From Pisolithus tinctorius (lineage: Eukaryota; Basidiomycota; Agaricomycetes; Boletales; Pisolithaceae): 64,000 nucleotides of DNA. Below are positions 1 through 9,856 of the stretch, in pieces; positions within the stretch are counted from its first letter, which is position 1, and every line of letters begins with the position of its first letter. The notes beneath the pieces were generated by a model that had not been told where the DNA came from, did not search any database, and was given only the letters and a program-made list of their open reading frames with translations. The position numbers were made by a program, and so were the translations under genes. The DNA lies in NCBI GenBank assembly GCA_024663395.1, contig JANFAH010000001.1, positions 2,976,001 to 3,040,000 of the forward strand, read 5' to 3'.

Positions 1-855
1 GAAGTGTTCTACCCTCCCTACTTCTCCGCCCCAGTTCGCCCCCAGCCTACTGGTGTTCCGACCCAGCTCTCTTACGGTGGTGCATACTTTAATATCACCG
101 TTCCCTCTACCTCATACAGTGGTTCGGCTAATGCCGCAGCTGCGAACACGACTGTCGTGCTTTCTCGCGGTGGTTTCACTACCCACGCCATGAACATGGG
201 CCAACGCCACCTACAACTGAATAACACTTATACCGTGAACAGCGATGGATCCTATGTACTTCATGTTGCCCAAGCCCCTCCCAATCCCAACATTTTCCAA
301 CCTGGACCTGCCTTACTCTTCGTCGTTGTGAACGGCATCCCAAGCAATGGCACAATGGTCATCGTAGGATCTGGTAACATTGAGACACAGCCGACATCGG
401 CCGTCAGTGATTTGCCACCCAACGTTCTGAACGATGCCGCACAAGGCAAGGGTAGCAGTGATTCGAGCCAGTCCTCATCGTCCAAACCGAGCACGGGTGT
501 GATTGTCGGTGCCATTGTCGGTGCTATCGCCGTAATCGGTGTTGTCGGTGCCGCGTTTGGTATTTACATGGCCCGTCGTCGACGCGCCGCCAGTCGTCAA
601 CACCCTGCAGCAGCATATGCTATGGGTACGACGCGGAGTGGGTATATGGGTAGTGGGGTCGCCGGTGCCGATTATACAAGACATTCCGATTCAAGCGCGT
701 TTGTACCGTTGCAACAAGATAACCCCAGTATGGCCTGGAACGCAAGCAGCGTCAGCTTGCAGTACCGAGATGATTTCGGAGGGCGACCAAGCGATGTAGC
801 CTACGATCCATATAATCCGGACGGTGTGCACAGGGTGGAGGGTTATAGGTCATAA
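1..855 (+). CDS. Copper radical oxidase (glyoxal/galactose-oxidase-like), C-terminal part with membrane anchor; 5' end outside window
   Basis: The frame is open from base 1 and stops at 853-855, so only the C-terminal 284 residues are visible. They match the DUF1929 domain that closes copper radical oxidases, enzymes that oxidise aldehydes or alcohols and release H2O2. FTTHAMNMGQRHL aligns with the segment of galactose oxidase holding the last copper-ligand histidine (STHTVNTDQRR). A Ser-rich linker follows, then one membrane span beginning GVIVGAIVGAIAVIG near residue 165, then RRRR and a roughly 80-residue polar tail. The catalytic domain should therefore be outside the cell, with the tail in the cytosol. 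The Cys-Tyr cofactor and the other copper ligands lie upstream of the window, so substrate class cannot be judged. No intron is needed in the visible part. Confidence 0.85.
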   Translation, partial: EVFYPPYFSAPVRPQPTGVPTQLSYGGAYFNITVPSTSYSGSANAAAANTTVVLSRGGFTTHAMNMGQRHLQLNNTYTVNSDGSYVLHVAQAPPNPNIFQPGPALLFVVVNGIPSNGTMVIVGSGNIETQPTSAVSDLPPNVLNDAAQGKGSSDSSQSSSSKPSTGVIVGAIVGAIAVIGVVGAAFGIYMARRRRAASRQHPAAAYAMGTTRSGYMGSGVAGADYTRHSDSSAFVPLQQDNPSMAWNASSVSLQYRDDFGGRPSDVAYDPYNPDGVHRVEGYRS

Positions 856-1068
856 CTATAGTATATGGACACGGAATTTTGTTGATTCATAGGTAGTAGC
901 ATGGACTGGGTTCTGATAATATCGTTCTTTTATCTCTGCCTTTCTTTTATTTTCTACAGGACATGTCCTTGTTGCTTTTTCCTAGCACTGTCTTATATAC
1001 TTCGTCACTAGTCCAAGACTTCGCCGATCGGCGCCTGAGAGCCACCGCCATCTCACAGCTTGACCACT

Positions 1069-1635
1069 ATGGCCACGGCCTACTATGAATTCTATCGCGG
1101 ATCGTCGTAAGTCCCCAAGTGCCCCACAACAGGGCGAGCATCGCTGATCATTGCTGCTTCATGACAGCATCGGAATGGCACTGACGGACTCACTCGACGA
1201 GCTCATTACGAGCGGAGCAATCACGCCTCAGTTGGCTATGAAAGTACTACAACAGGTTCAGCTCCTTTCGTTACCTCAGGCGTCGTCATGCAAGTGTTGA
1301 TTCTGAATGTGATTTCTTGGTCGATTGTCGGTCACGATGTATAGTTCGACAAGTCACTGGCAGATACTATGGCCAAATTGGTGAAGACGAAGACCTCGCT
1401 CAAGGTATATATATTTTTCATGCCCCCTGCTCTCGTGCATAGGGTTTCAAAGGGGTGACTCATGGCCCGTAATTTCCAGGGCCACCTACACACATATCGG
1501 TTATGCGACGACGTGTGGACGTTTATCGTCCAAGATCCCGTTTTCAAGATGGAATCGAACGAAATGGTGTCTGCACGACGAATCAAGATTGTCGCGTGCA
1601 AGAACGGGGACGCTATCGAGGCAGGGAAGAAGTAG
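1069..1635 (+). CDS. TOA2: Transcription initiation factor IIA gamma (small) subunit
   Basis: Four exons, 1069-1106, 1168-1255, 1345-1404 and 1480-1635, join in frame to 113 residues, the usual size for TFIIA gamma (about 110-122). The N-terminus reads [20 protein letters not shown] and continues with [20 protein letters not shown], the conserved four-helix-bundle part. [20 protein letters not shown] is the start of the C-terminal beta-barrel. The product pairs with the TFIIA large subunit, binds TBP on promoter DNA in the nucleus and supports RNA polymerase II preinitiation. All three introns are short with gtaagt/gttcag/gtatat donors. The gene converges on UBP14 with 214 bases between stop codons. 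The identification is firm; the second intron donor (gttcag) is the least standard junction. Confidence 0.93.
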
Positions 1636-1849
1636 ATTATGTGCCATTCTCCTACCGATCGTCAACCAATCGCTCCGTTATGGATCACCGTTTCATGTTT
1701 TGGAGTGCTGCGCGCACCATTCCTTGGGTTATAACGCACGATGTAGTTCACGTCTCAGCCAAAGTATATATATATGCCTGTTCTAACTTGCTTCGAACCA
1801 CCCGCTCCGTAACGACCCACTACACACGAGCTTTGGTTACTTGACGACT

Positions 1850-4800
1850 TTAAATCCGTTCGAAGATGTACATGTATGCGAGATTTTTCAGTTCATCCAC
1901 GCTCGTCTTGTCGGCCACCACGACTTTTTCATCGTTAAAAAGTACCCACTCGCCGTTCTCCTCCACGTCCATGGCATCGCCAAGTTGAGTCGGAGGTATC
2001 CGAATGTGTGCAACGTAGTGACCCGAGTGCACGCTAGGGCCCTTGTGTGATATAAATGCCTTCAGCCGGTACCGCGCCGGCAGCCGCGAAGAACCTGGTT
2101 TCGGCTTTTCCTGGGCGAGCACACTTGAAGATGGCGCGATTTCTCCCGTGTCGTCGGGATGATTAAACAACCATTCCACGGCACGCTCTGGGTTTCCGTC
2201 CTATGAACCTTGTGTTAGATCTCCGCGGGCTACCTCGTTGTTATCACACACCGTTTCAATGAGTGCCTTCCGGGCTTGTGCGTGTGTAAAGCCCATGTCT
2301 GCCAGCATTGCAATTTGCTCAGACGAAGGCTCTGGGGCCTTGTTAGCACCTGGTAGTTTGAACTGGATAGGCTCGTCGATATCTGAATCATGAGGGTAAA
2401 GTGAGCTGTGTAGAGAGGGATAAGCAACATTACGGGCGTACCAGGATCGTCCATATGGCTAAAAAGCCACTCCATGGCGGCCTCTACATCCTGATTTTGC
2501 GTTGCAAGCAATGCTTTTTGGCATCTTACCAAGGGGAAGCCCATGCCCTCCAATTGTGCTAACGCTTCCGCGTTAAATTGGGGGAGTGAGCTGGGTGAAG
2601 AGTCCGAGGATGACTCCGGGAGTTGCTCCTCATCAGGCTGTAAACCATGCCCCAGAAAGGCGTCAAGCACGAGCTCATCCCTTTCTGGTAAAATTATCGG
2701 GATGTCTGTAAGAAGTATCTTGGGTATCAGCGCCGTATATGAAACTCGGATGTAACCCTACCGAGCTTGGTCGGCACCCAGTTCTTCAATTGGAACTTCT
2801 TTGCGTGCAGCACGAGTATGTCCGGGAATGTGGAAAACCGAAGGAGTCTCACGGCTGAAACCTTTCCGCATCCGCCTTCGCATTGATACTCAAGTTCTTC
2901 CTGGCCCGTAACACCGAGGAGGAGGCCGAGGCATTGCATTAACTCCACGGGAACATACTTCGTTCTGGTGAGTCCATCAGTTCCGTCGCACCTATCATCC
3001 GACGTTAATTCTTCTACTGACCCAGCATCTGCCGGAAGCTCTTGTGCAGGGACCCCAAAACTGAGAACGTCCATGTTATCCACTCGGTACCTAACTTTAC
3101 GGCACGACAAGCATTGCAATCGTTGCTCGAGCCCAAATGCAAACGCCTCCGTCGATTCGCCCTCATCTTAAAGTTTATCAGTAACTTTCAATACAACCAA
3201 TATGAAGAAAAGGTGATCACCAGGGGCACCGGAATTAATTTGATGGTTGAACCTTCGGAGCACAGTTAGGAGATGCCCAAAGAATTCTTCTGCATCTTGC
3301 TGCCGCATAGTTGCAAACTCCGCATGCCCCTTTCCAACAAGGGCTTTAAATCCGGCAGGTTTCAGGCCGGCTTGCCAGGGAGTATGTTCTGGAGTTGGAT
3401 GAGCTAATCCACCGGACGGGGCTAAGGAACAGGTCAGTTGCATGCATCCCAATTGATATGGAATTCCCTAACGAGACTCGGCATGTAATTTGGAGTATCG
3501 CCCGCTGAGAAGACCATCTGCAATTTTAAGCATCTGACACTCCAGGCAATCTGCAGGAAGTGACTGTGAGCAAGTCTCCCAGTGTGTGGCCGCTCTTTCA
3601 AATACGCCATCCAAAATAGTTCCTGTGAGCACCTCGCCATAGTACCGCTGCTGGAACTGGGTAAGGGAAAACAAGACTTGCAATACAGATGCCATATAGC
3701 AACTAAAGCGGGCGATGTGAAATCCGGGTACGGCACTGTGGTCTTATCCCTTACCTATTCGGCCAATTCTGAGTTCACGGTACAATGGATGAGAAAGACA
3801 AGCTTGTACTTACCTGTTTCCGAGGTTTCTCAGCCCGGTGAGACCTGGACCAAAGACAGGCCTCAACGCGCTTCCGTCCTCTGCTGTAAGGGAAAAATCA
3901 AAGGCCAGATTTTGTTCGATTTGCTGTTGGCAAATGAATCGACTAAAGAAGTCGTCTTTATCTACATGAAACTTACGAGTTCTGTCATGCTCTTCTCAAA
4001 TTTCTTCTGTGATGCAACGTTGATGCCAAAAGTAGCAAGGTGTGTTGGTAACTCGGGATCAATACGTGCATCGTTGCAAGCATAACAATAAATATCTATA
4101 TCATGCGGAGGTCCTTCAGATGTCCTCGCAAATAGGAGAAGATGCACGAACCTGCTCCACCCTCAGGGGTAATTGTGCCGAGCTTTACACACACCGGATG
4201 TTGAGTGGAGTTGAAATGTTCTAGCGCGTGACCATTACCGCCGGTTCCTCCGTATTGAGGACGGCCACAACCGAGTGCACCGCAGGCGAGACAAAGCCAG
4301 AGATTTGAAGTTAGTTCACATGAGGCACAATGGGCAAGCCCTACGAGGAAGAGTTGTCAATTGACGTAGAGTAGTCTGTTCTTACATACCCTCGGCTGGG
4401 ATATTGCCTGTTGCATACTGTTCGAGGAGAAGTGTGTGCTCGCACGCGGTTATTTCCTCCTCCCACGCCTGCACCTCTGACTGGCGGGCGGACGACAGCG
4501 ACTCCATAACACCATCTGTCAACCGTTTCACCTGCGAAATATAAAGATACCAGGATACACACGAAGATTACAGCGACTTACTGTATCAACGTCAGCCACA
4601 ATCACTTTCCCTTCCCCAGGATCACATTTCCAGCACTTAAGCGAGGTGTGGTGCTCCCATTTATCCTCCTCACGTTCTTGCACGATAGCCAGTTTCGTCA
4701 TCTTGGCAGGTGGCTCCTGATCGCCCTATGTGTACATAAGATTAGCCACTAACAGATATTGTCAATCCCAGGCAAGGAACTCACACGACTAGGGGGTTTT

Positions 4801-5090
4801 GATTTAGGCGTACGTTTTATGTTCAAGGTGAATGAATGACCCGATCGCGAAACATGCGTTGAAGCATGATGTCTAGTTTGATCAAGACATGCGCCATTGA
4901 AGCATATCAAACAAACGTCCACACCCGTATCTCCGTCCTACGAAAACATGAGCGGGGACCCATCGAAGAATCGTACCGTTGCACTAACCTGATCGTCGAA
5001 ACACTGCGTACATTCTTCCCGGTGTACGGACTGGCTCAACTTTGGTGGCTGAAGCCTTTCTAGTTCGTTACGATGAGGACAACTCGACAT
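1850..5090 (-). CDS. UBP14: Ubiquitin carboxyl-terminal hydrolase, UBP14/USP5 (isopeptidase T) type
   Basis: A multi-exon gene read from ATG at 5088-5090 (MSSCPHRNELERLQPPK, first exon 4989-5090) to TAA at 1850-1852. Order of domains: an N-terminal variant UBP zinc finger (HREECTQCF, VCLICFNGACLDQTRHH); a second ZnF-UBP (NLWLCLACGALGCGRPQYGG, HALEHF) that grips the free ubiquitin C-terminus; the Cys box TGLRNLGNSCYMASVLQVLF with the nucleophile split by an intron (near 3700-3830); RQQDAEEFFGHLL; two UBA domains (AQLEGMGFPLVRCQKALLAT and IAMLADMGFTHAQARKALIE); and the His box SVHSGHYVAHIR near the end. This is exactly the USP5/Ubp14 layout. The enzyme disassembles unanchored polyubiquitin chains and keeps ubiquitin and the proteasome free. 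Both catalytic boxes are present. At least ten short introns are needed and I did not fix every boundary. Confidence 0.92.
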
Positions 5091-5260
5091 TGATCCCTTG
5101 CGATCACTTTATGGAGGAGCGTTGTTGTAATCGCCCACTCATATAACGCAGTCGATGTACGTCACATGATCAAAAAGTACTCCTCACGTGACGCTTGCCA
5201 AGCGTGTCTTTCCCACTCAAGCCCGCATAATACAAGTTAATTCTCAAGTGACCAAACTTA

Positions 5261-6678
5261 TCACAGGACATCCATCTTGAAGAAACGCTCTCGAGATACA
5301 CAAGTCATCGCAGAACGCTTGTACGGGAAGTCGAATATCTACACGGTAGTTCAGTTGAGTGTCATTGCGATTTACCACCGGAGCCGTACCGTTTCAATAT
5401 GCATTGACGCGTCAAGGCAAACCTTGACGATCGCGGCATTGTCAGCCCTGGGCTCACCAATGGCTCGTTCGGTCCTCGGGTCAGCAAGGAAATAATAATG
5501 AAGGATAGATCGAAACCACGCTTGAGCTGTGCAGCGTCGCATTAGGATTACAGTTACCTGTGTGGACAGGAAAATCAAACCTCTGTCTGAGCCCCTGAAT
5601 TTCTCTTCCCCAACCAAGACATGCATACCCCTGTCCCAATCTTTTGCACCATTTGGAATATAAGCCGCGACGTGGTTCTCCTTTTCTCAAATGAAAATAG
5701 TGCCATAATCCTTGGCCAGATTTGATGACACACCTTCAACCATACAATTTCTGCATACCCCATTAATTCCCCGTCCCAGCTCATCATGATAGGTAAGACT
5801 GATGGATCATTTAGTACACCTTTCACGTATTCCACGTGTTTCTGGAGAGACCCTGCTTCATTCCAGCCCTTGCTAACACGCTCGTCGTTGTGCCACCTGT
5901 GGAAAGCCTCAAGATGAGCGCTGACACCCTCCCCGGAACCAAGATCAAAGTAAGTGAAGTCTAAGGTCTGTCCAACGGTGGGACAGTATCTTTTATAGAG
6001 TACTTCACCTTGCTTTGGTTTTGGTGGCCGTAGAGGGTGTGCAGCTATGACGAGCGGAGTTCGCGTGAACGATTGGACGAAAGGGAAGGGGGATAGTGCA
6101 TAGCTTGAGAAATCTGAAGGCGGCAGCCAACCGCGCTCGTGGAATCCTGCTTGCCCAGCCCCCTGCCAGAACGTGGCCCGCATAAGGAACAAGTACTCTT
6201 GCGATATATCTGGACTGGGGGATACACGGCCCAACCCCGAGCGGAGAATGTAGGAACGCAAGTCTGCACCATTTGTGATATAAGCCGAAAGAACGATAGG
6301 GATCGTCTCTTGTTCGTGATATTTTGTGAACAGAGCATAAACAATGGTCCACATGTCTGGCAAGTTGATTCGCTGGTCAGAGGTCCTCACAACATGGACC
6401 TCAAGTACAGGGTAATGGGGTATATGACTCGCAGTGTGTTCATGAGGCGTGCCAAGCCCCGACAGCGTAAGCACTGCAGTGCGACCAGAGAAGCGGAGTA
6501 AGCATACTGGTTCTCCGTCCAAAAGAAGGTGTTGGTCGGATGTCCCAGGTTCTCCAGACATCTCAACTCTCTTCCCGTCCGGCAAAACCAAGAAATTGGT
6601 TCCATCTGGAATCGTGCCCTTATGGACAGTCATCAGAGCATTTTGGACTGCCTGCAACCGTCTCCTCGCTGAGGACAT
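5261..6678 (-). CDS. Siderophore biosynthesis N-acyltransferase (SidF/SidL-like, AlcB/IucB domain)
   Basis: Reads from 6678 (MSSARRRLQAVQNAL) to TGA at 5261-5263 with three introns. An in-frame ATG at 6702 exists, but the bases between resemble an intron end (tttgcag), so 6678 is preferred. The C-terminal half is a GNAT-fold AlcB domain: HRWHNDERVSKGWNEAG, EIVWLKENHVAAYIPNGA, DRGMHVLVGEEKFRG, HYYFLADPRTERAIGEPR and FPYKRSAMTCVSRERFF. These follow SidF and SidL of Aspergillus block by block. Such enzymes transfer an acyl group from CoA to N5-hydroxyornithine, making the hydroxamate of ferrichrome-type siderophores. The N-terminal half is less conserved, as is usual. No hydroxylase or peptide synthetase lies in the window. 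Acetyl versus anhydromevalonyl specificity cannot be read. The iron-GATA site just upstream fits repression by iron. Confidence 0.86.
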
Positions 6679-6844
6679 CGCTGCAAAGATAAAATGCGCC
6701 AAGTCAGCCGGCTCATGCCGATCTGATAAGTAGACACGATTACGTCAGCAGAGAGATTTTTAAAACGTGTGCCAGTGCAGTCAATCGAGCACATCTACGA
6801 CATATACCCGTACTCACACACGCAACCCAGTTCATCACTGGAAA
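6679..6844. promoter_or_regulatory. 166-base divergent promoter between siderophore acyltransferase and SSZ1
   Basis: The two start codons (6678 on the minus strand, 6845 on the plus strand) are 166 bases apart, so both promoters must lie here. The segment holds the ATCTGATAA element close to the acyltransferase. The SSZ1 side is rich in CA/AC steps. No clear TATA box was seen. Confidence 0.6.
6721..6729 (+). promoter_or_regulatory. Iron-responsive GATA-factor site (ATCTGATAA)
   Basis: The nine bases ATCTGATAA match the published consensus ATCWGATAA bound by fungal iron regulators (Urbs1 of Ustilago, SreA of Aspergillus, Sre1). The site is 42 bases upstream of the preferred start codon of the siderophore acyltransferase. 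Those factors repress siderophore genes when iron is plentiful. The match is seen in the sequence; its function here is inferred. Confidence 0.6.
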
Positions 6845-8871
6845 ATGGCTGCGAACGAACCTCTCCAGAATGGAAGTGCAGATATGCACAGCGGCGTGTC
6901 GTCTGTCATGCCTCCAATAGTTGGTATAAATTTCGGCAATTCATTTGCATCCATCGCTGTCCTCGTTAAGGTATGATTGACAGTCGCGAGGTGCACAATT
7001 GTGTTCTTACCGTCCGAGGAAAGGAAGGGGTAGCAGAATGTATCGCAAATGAAGATGGCGAACGTCAGATCGCTTGCGCTATCGCGTTTCAGGGGGAAGA
7101 ATTGGTATTTTCATTGCCTTTTCCCATCCTAGCAGCACACCAATGTTACTTGTAGTACATTGGAAATCCCGCCAAGCACCAACTAGTTAAAAATTCACAA
7201 AATACCATCACTGGCTTTCGGAATCTACTCGGGAAAAAGTATGTGGCATGTAACCATTTGTGATACTTTCGTTACATTGGGTTTGCATTTAGGTTCTCCG
7301 AGGTCCCGCAAGCCACACTCTCCGTGTCTGCGCCGGTCATCCAGCATCCAACACTACCAGATACACCGGCTTACAAAGTAAAAGTTTTACAACCTGCTCC
7401 ATCGCCGCTTCCAGTCACCGCTACAAACACTCCCGCTGCGTCACGGATAGCCACCCCTAGGTCAGAACCAGTTGAAGTGGAGCGGTTCCTTACAGTATCA
7501 GAGGTTACGACCATCTTCCTCGGTTCGTTGCTGAAGTCTGCGGAGGACTTCCTAGGACACCGAGTGCTTGGTGCTGTCATTGGCGTTCCCCCGTGGTTCG
7601 ACGACGTTCAACGCAACGCGTTGGCAAAAGCTGCAGAAGACGCCGGAATCCACGTTCTCCAGCTACTGGACGACATTGGAGCTGTCACCGTCTGCACCTC
7701 TACTGGTACTGACGACGTTCCAAACGACCGCACTCAGCTCGTGGTTGATCTTGGAGCTTCTTCGCTCGAGCTTTCTCTGTTGTCTGTCAAAGAGGGTTTA
7801 GCTTGCTCATTGGCTACCCTCTCGGACAACAGTGTTGGCGGAGATGAGATAGACTCTAAACTCATAAAATACTTCGCCAAGGAGTTCACCAAAAAAACCA
7901 AAACACCTCTTACGGTTGCGCCTGCCACCGACCTTCAAGACAAGCGTGCGGAGGCAAAACTTCGTCTTGCTGTAGAGCACACCAAGCGCACGCTGAGTGC
8001 AAGTCCAGGTGCTGCTACCTGTTCCGTAGAGTCCCTCAAAGACGGTTTGGATTATACCGGTTCTATCAATCGCCTTCGCTTCGACATGGAAGTCCGCTCG
8101 ATTTACAACAAAGTTTATGACAGGGCAAAGGAAGTCGTCGCACGTGCAGAGATGGATCTTTTTGATGTCGATGAAATCGTTTACATTGGCGGATCCGCTT
8201 GCCTTCCAGGATTGGACGAAACTTTATCTCAAGGATTCTCTGAGTCTGTCATAACACCATTCAAGGCCGGTACAGTCGTTGGTGGAGGTGTCGGTGATCC
8301 TACAACCATCCTGGCTCGAGGATGTGCCCTGCAAGCACAGCTTCTATTTACCCTCTCCCGCCACTTTGCAGATCTCCCTACAGCATTTAACAGGGGAAGC
8401 GAGCTGATAAGTACCACTGCCACAACCCGTACCATAGGTCTTCTCGTCCCTCGAGAGGAAGCCGAAGGGAGCATGGGGGGGATTTGGATACCCCTTGTGC
8501 TGAAAGAGACGCCGCTTCCTTGTCGGCGAAAGCTGTCGTTCCAAGTGGATGTCCCCGAGCCTGATTCAAAAGTTGGTTTCGAAGTTTGGGAGGTGAAGGA
8601 AGGTGTCAAGATCGACCACCTTCCATTACCGAAACTCGAGGACGAGGAGCCAAATGAAGACGAGGAATTCGAAGAAGTTAAACAAAAAACGCTGTCGAAG
8701 GAGACTTACCTCTCGTCTTTGACGCTGTCTCCTCGGCATGTCGTGGGGGGCAAGACGAAGATGCAGGTCCAAGTGAAAATATCAAGTTCTGGAGATGTCG
8801 ATCTTAGCCTCCGCGAGGTAACAAAAGACGGCTTTGGAGAGGCTGTCACTGCTACGATTTCTGCGCCATAG
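6845..8871 (+). CDS. SSZ1: Ribosome-associated complex Hsp70 Ssz1
   Basis: Exons 6845-6970, 7024-7104, 7156-7238 and 7293-8871 join to 622 residues. The Hsp70-type ATPase domain starts at PIVGINFGNSFASIAVL (residues 24-40), with IANEDGERQIACAIAFQG, a phosphate-2 motif QLVVDLGASSLELSLLS and an adenosine motif IVYIGGSACLPGLDETLSQG. A short beta-domain follows and there is no normal Hsp70 lid, as in Ssz1. Ssz1 pairs with the J-protein zuotin in the ribosome-associated complex, which stimulates Ssb-type Hsp70s on nascent chains. The protein is longer than the yeast one (538 residues), mainly through a Pro/Ala/Thr-rich insertion around residues 110-145 and an acidic stretch (EDEEPNEDEEFEE) in the C-terminal domain. 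The start is the first in-frame ATG. The stop is 74 bases from that of FCY1, which converges on it. Confidence 0.92.
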
Positions 8872-8945
8872 TCTAACGGTTAGATAACCACACCTGTCTC
8901 GCAAGCGATAAGGCTGATAGATACACGTCCGGTAGTTTCTCAGCA

Positions 8946-9594
8946 CTATAACTCCCCGATATCCTCATTCCATTCCTGCAAGATTCACGTCTTAACGAGC
9001 GTAGTTTGTAGAATAGAGATGAACCTTGCCAACCTCGGGTTTTTCCTTGATGAAACGTGCCATGAGCTCTTCGCATTCAGTGTCACCGGCGACCTTGACC
9101 TCGACCCCATGCTCCTTCAGTAGCTTCTCCCCTCCCACAAAGTTCTTGTTTTCTCCGATGACCACGCGAGGTATCTTGTAAAGTAAAATCGCGCCTGTGC
9201 ACATCGAACAGGGGCTATATGCACTCATGATTTCTGCCTGTGTTACATGTTGCAGATAGAAATTACCTGAGTGTTGTGTACTGACCATCCTGTCGCATTA
9301 GAAAACGACATCTTTGCTACTTTCGTTCCCCTGAAAACTCACCATCGTGCACTTTGTGTAGACATCCGCTTTCAGCCGTCCGGCGTCCTCCAAAGTGGCT
9401 ATCTCAGCGTGCAGTGTTGGGGACGACTTCTGAATTCTCTGGTTATGTGAACATCCCAGGACGACTGCATTGCTGAGATCAAGCGATGAGCCGTGGTAGA
9501 CCAAGGCAGCGCCGATTGGTATTCCACCCTCGCGATAACTCTTCCTTGCTTTTGCAGAGGCTGTCGCTAGGCCGAGCTTGTCGAGATCATCCAT
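8946..9594 (-). CDS. FCY1: Cytosine deaminase
   Basis: A small cytidine-deaminase-fold enzyme that converts cytosine to uracil in pyrimidine salvage and would also activate 5-fluorocytosine. The start is ATG at 9592-9594 (MDDLDKLGLATASAKARKSY). Zinc and catalytic motifs are SPTLHAEIATLEDAGR (His ligand and catalytic Glu) and SPCSMCTGAILLYKIPRVVI (two Cys ligands), followed by GENKNFVGGEKLL. The first exon is 9343-9594. A second intron separates FIKEKPE from a tiny last exon encoding EWNEDIGEL and ending in TAG at 8946-8948, which matches the FEDIGE end of yeast Fcy1. The junction before SAYSPCSMC is uncertain by a few residues. Overall length is close to yeast Fcy1 (158 residues). Confidence 0.9.
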
Positions 9595-9856
9595 GGGGGA
9601 ATCAGGTTCTTGGACAAGAACTTCGGTTGTCCAATCAGCACAGTGGGTTCCTTGGCATGCACTAGTATGGAGGGAACTCAGTCCTCCCTAGGTTAAACTC
9701 TGAGAGCAATCTGCACTACTCAGTCACACAGACACCACTTTCGAGTTCCCCCTTAATTGGCGGGCACTCTTTGCCCTTGTCCCTATAAGCCAAAGTAACC
9801 TCTTTATATAAATACCCGAAAAGAACAATTATAAGATAGTCAAAAAACCCATGATG

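Noticed and set aside
6767..6844. N-terminal extension of SSZ1 in the same frame
   Set aside because: The open stretch begins with GTG; the first in-frame ATG is 6845, right before the conserved part.
5261..9594. Siderophore acyltransferase plus neighbours as a biosynthetic gene cluster
   Set aside because: Neighbours are housekeeping genes (UBP14, SSZ1, FCY1, OSH1). No ornithine hydroxylase, peptide synthetase or transporter for siderophores is present.
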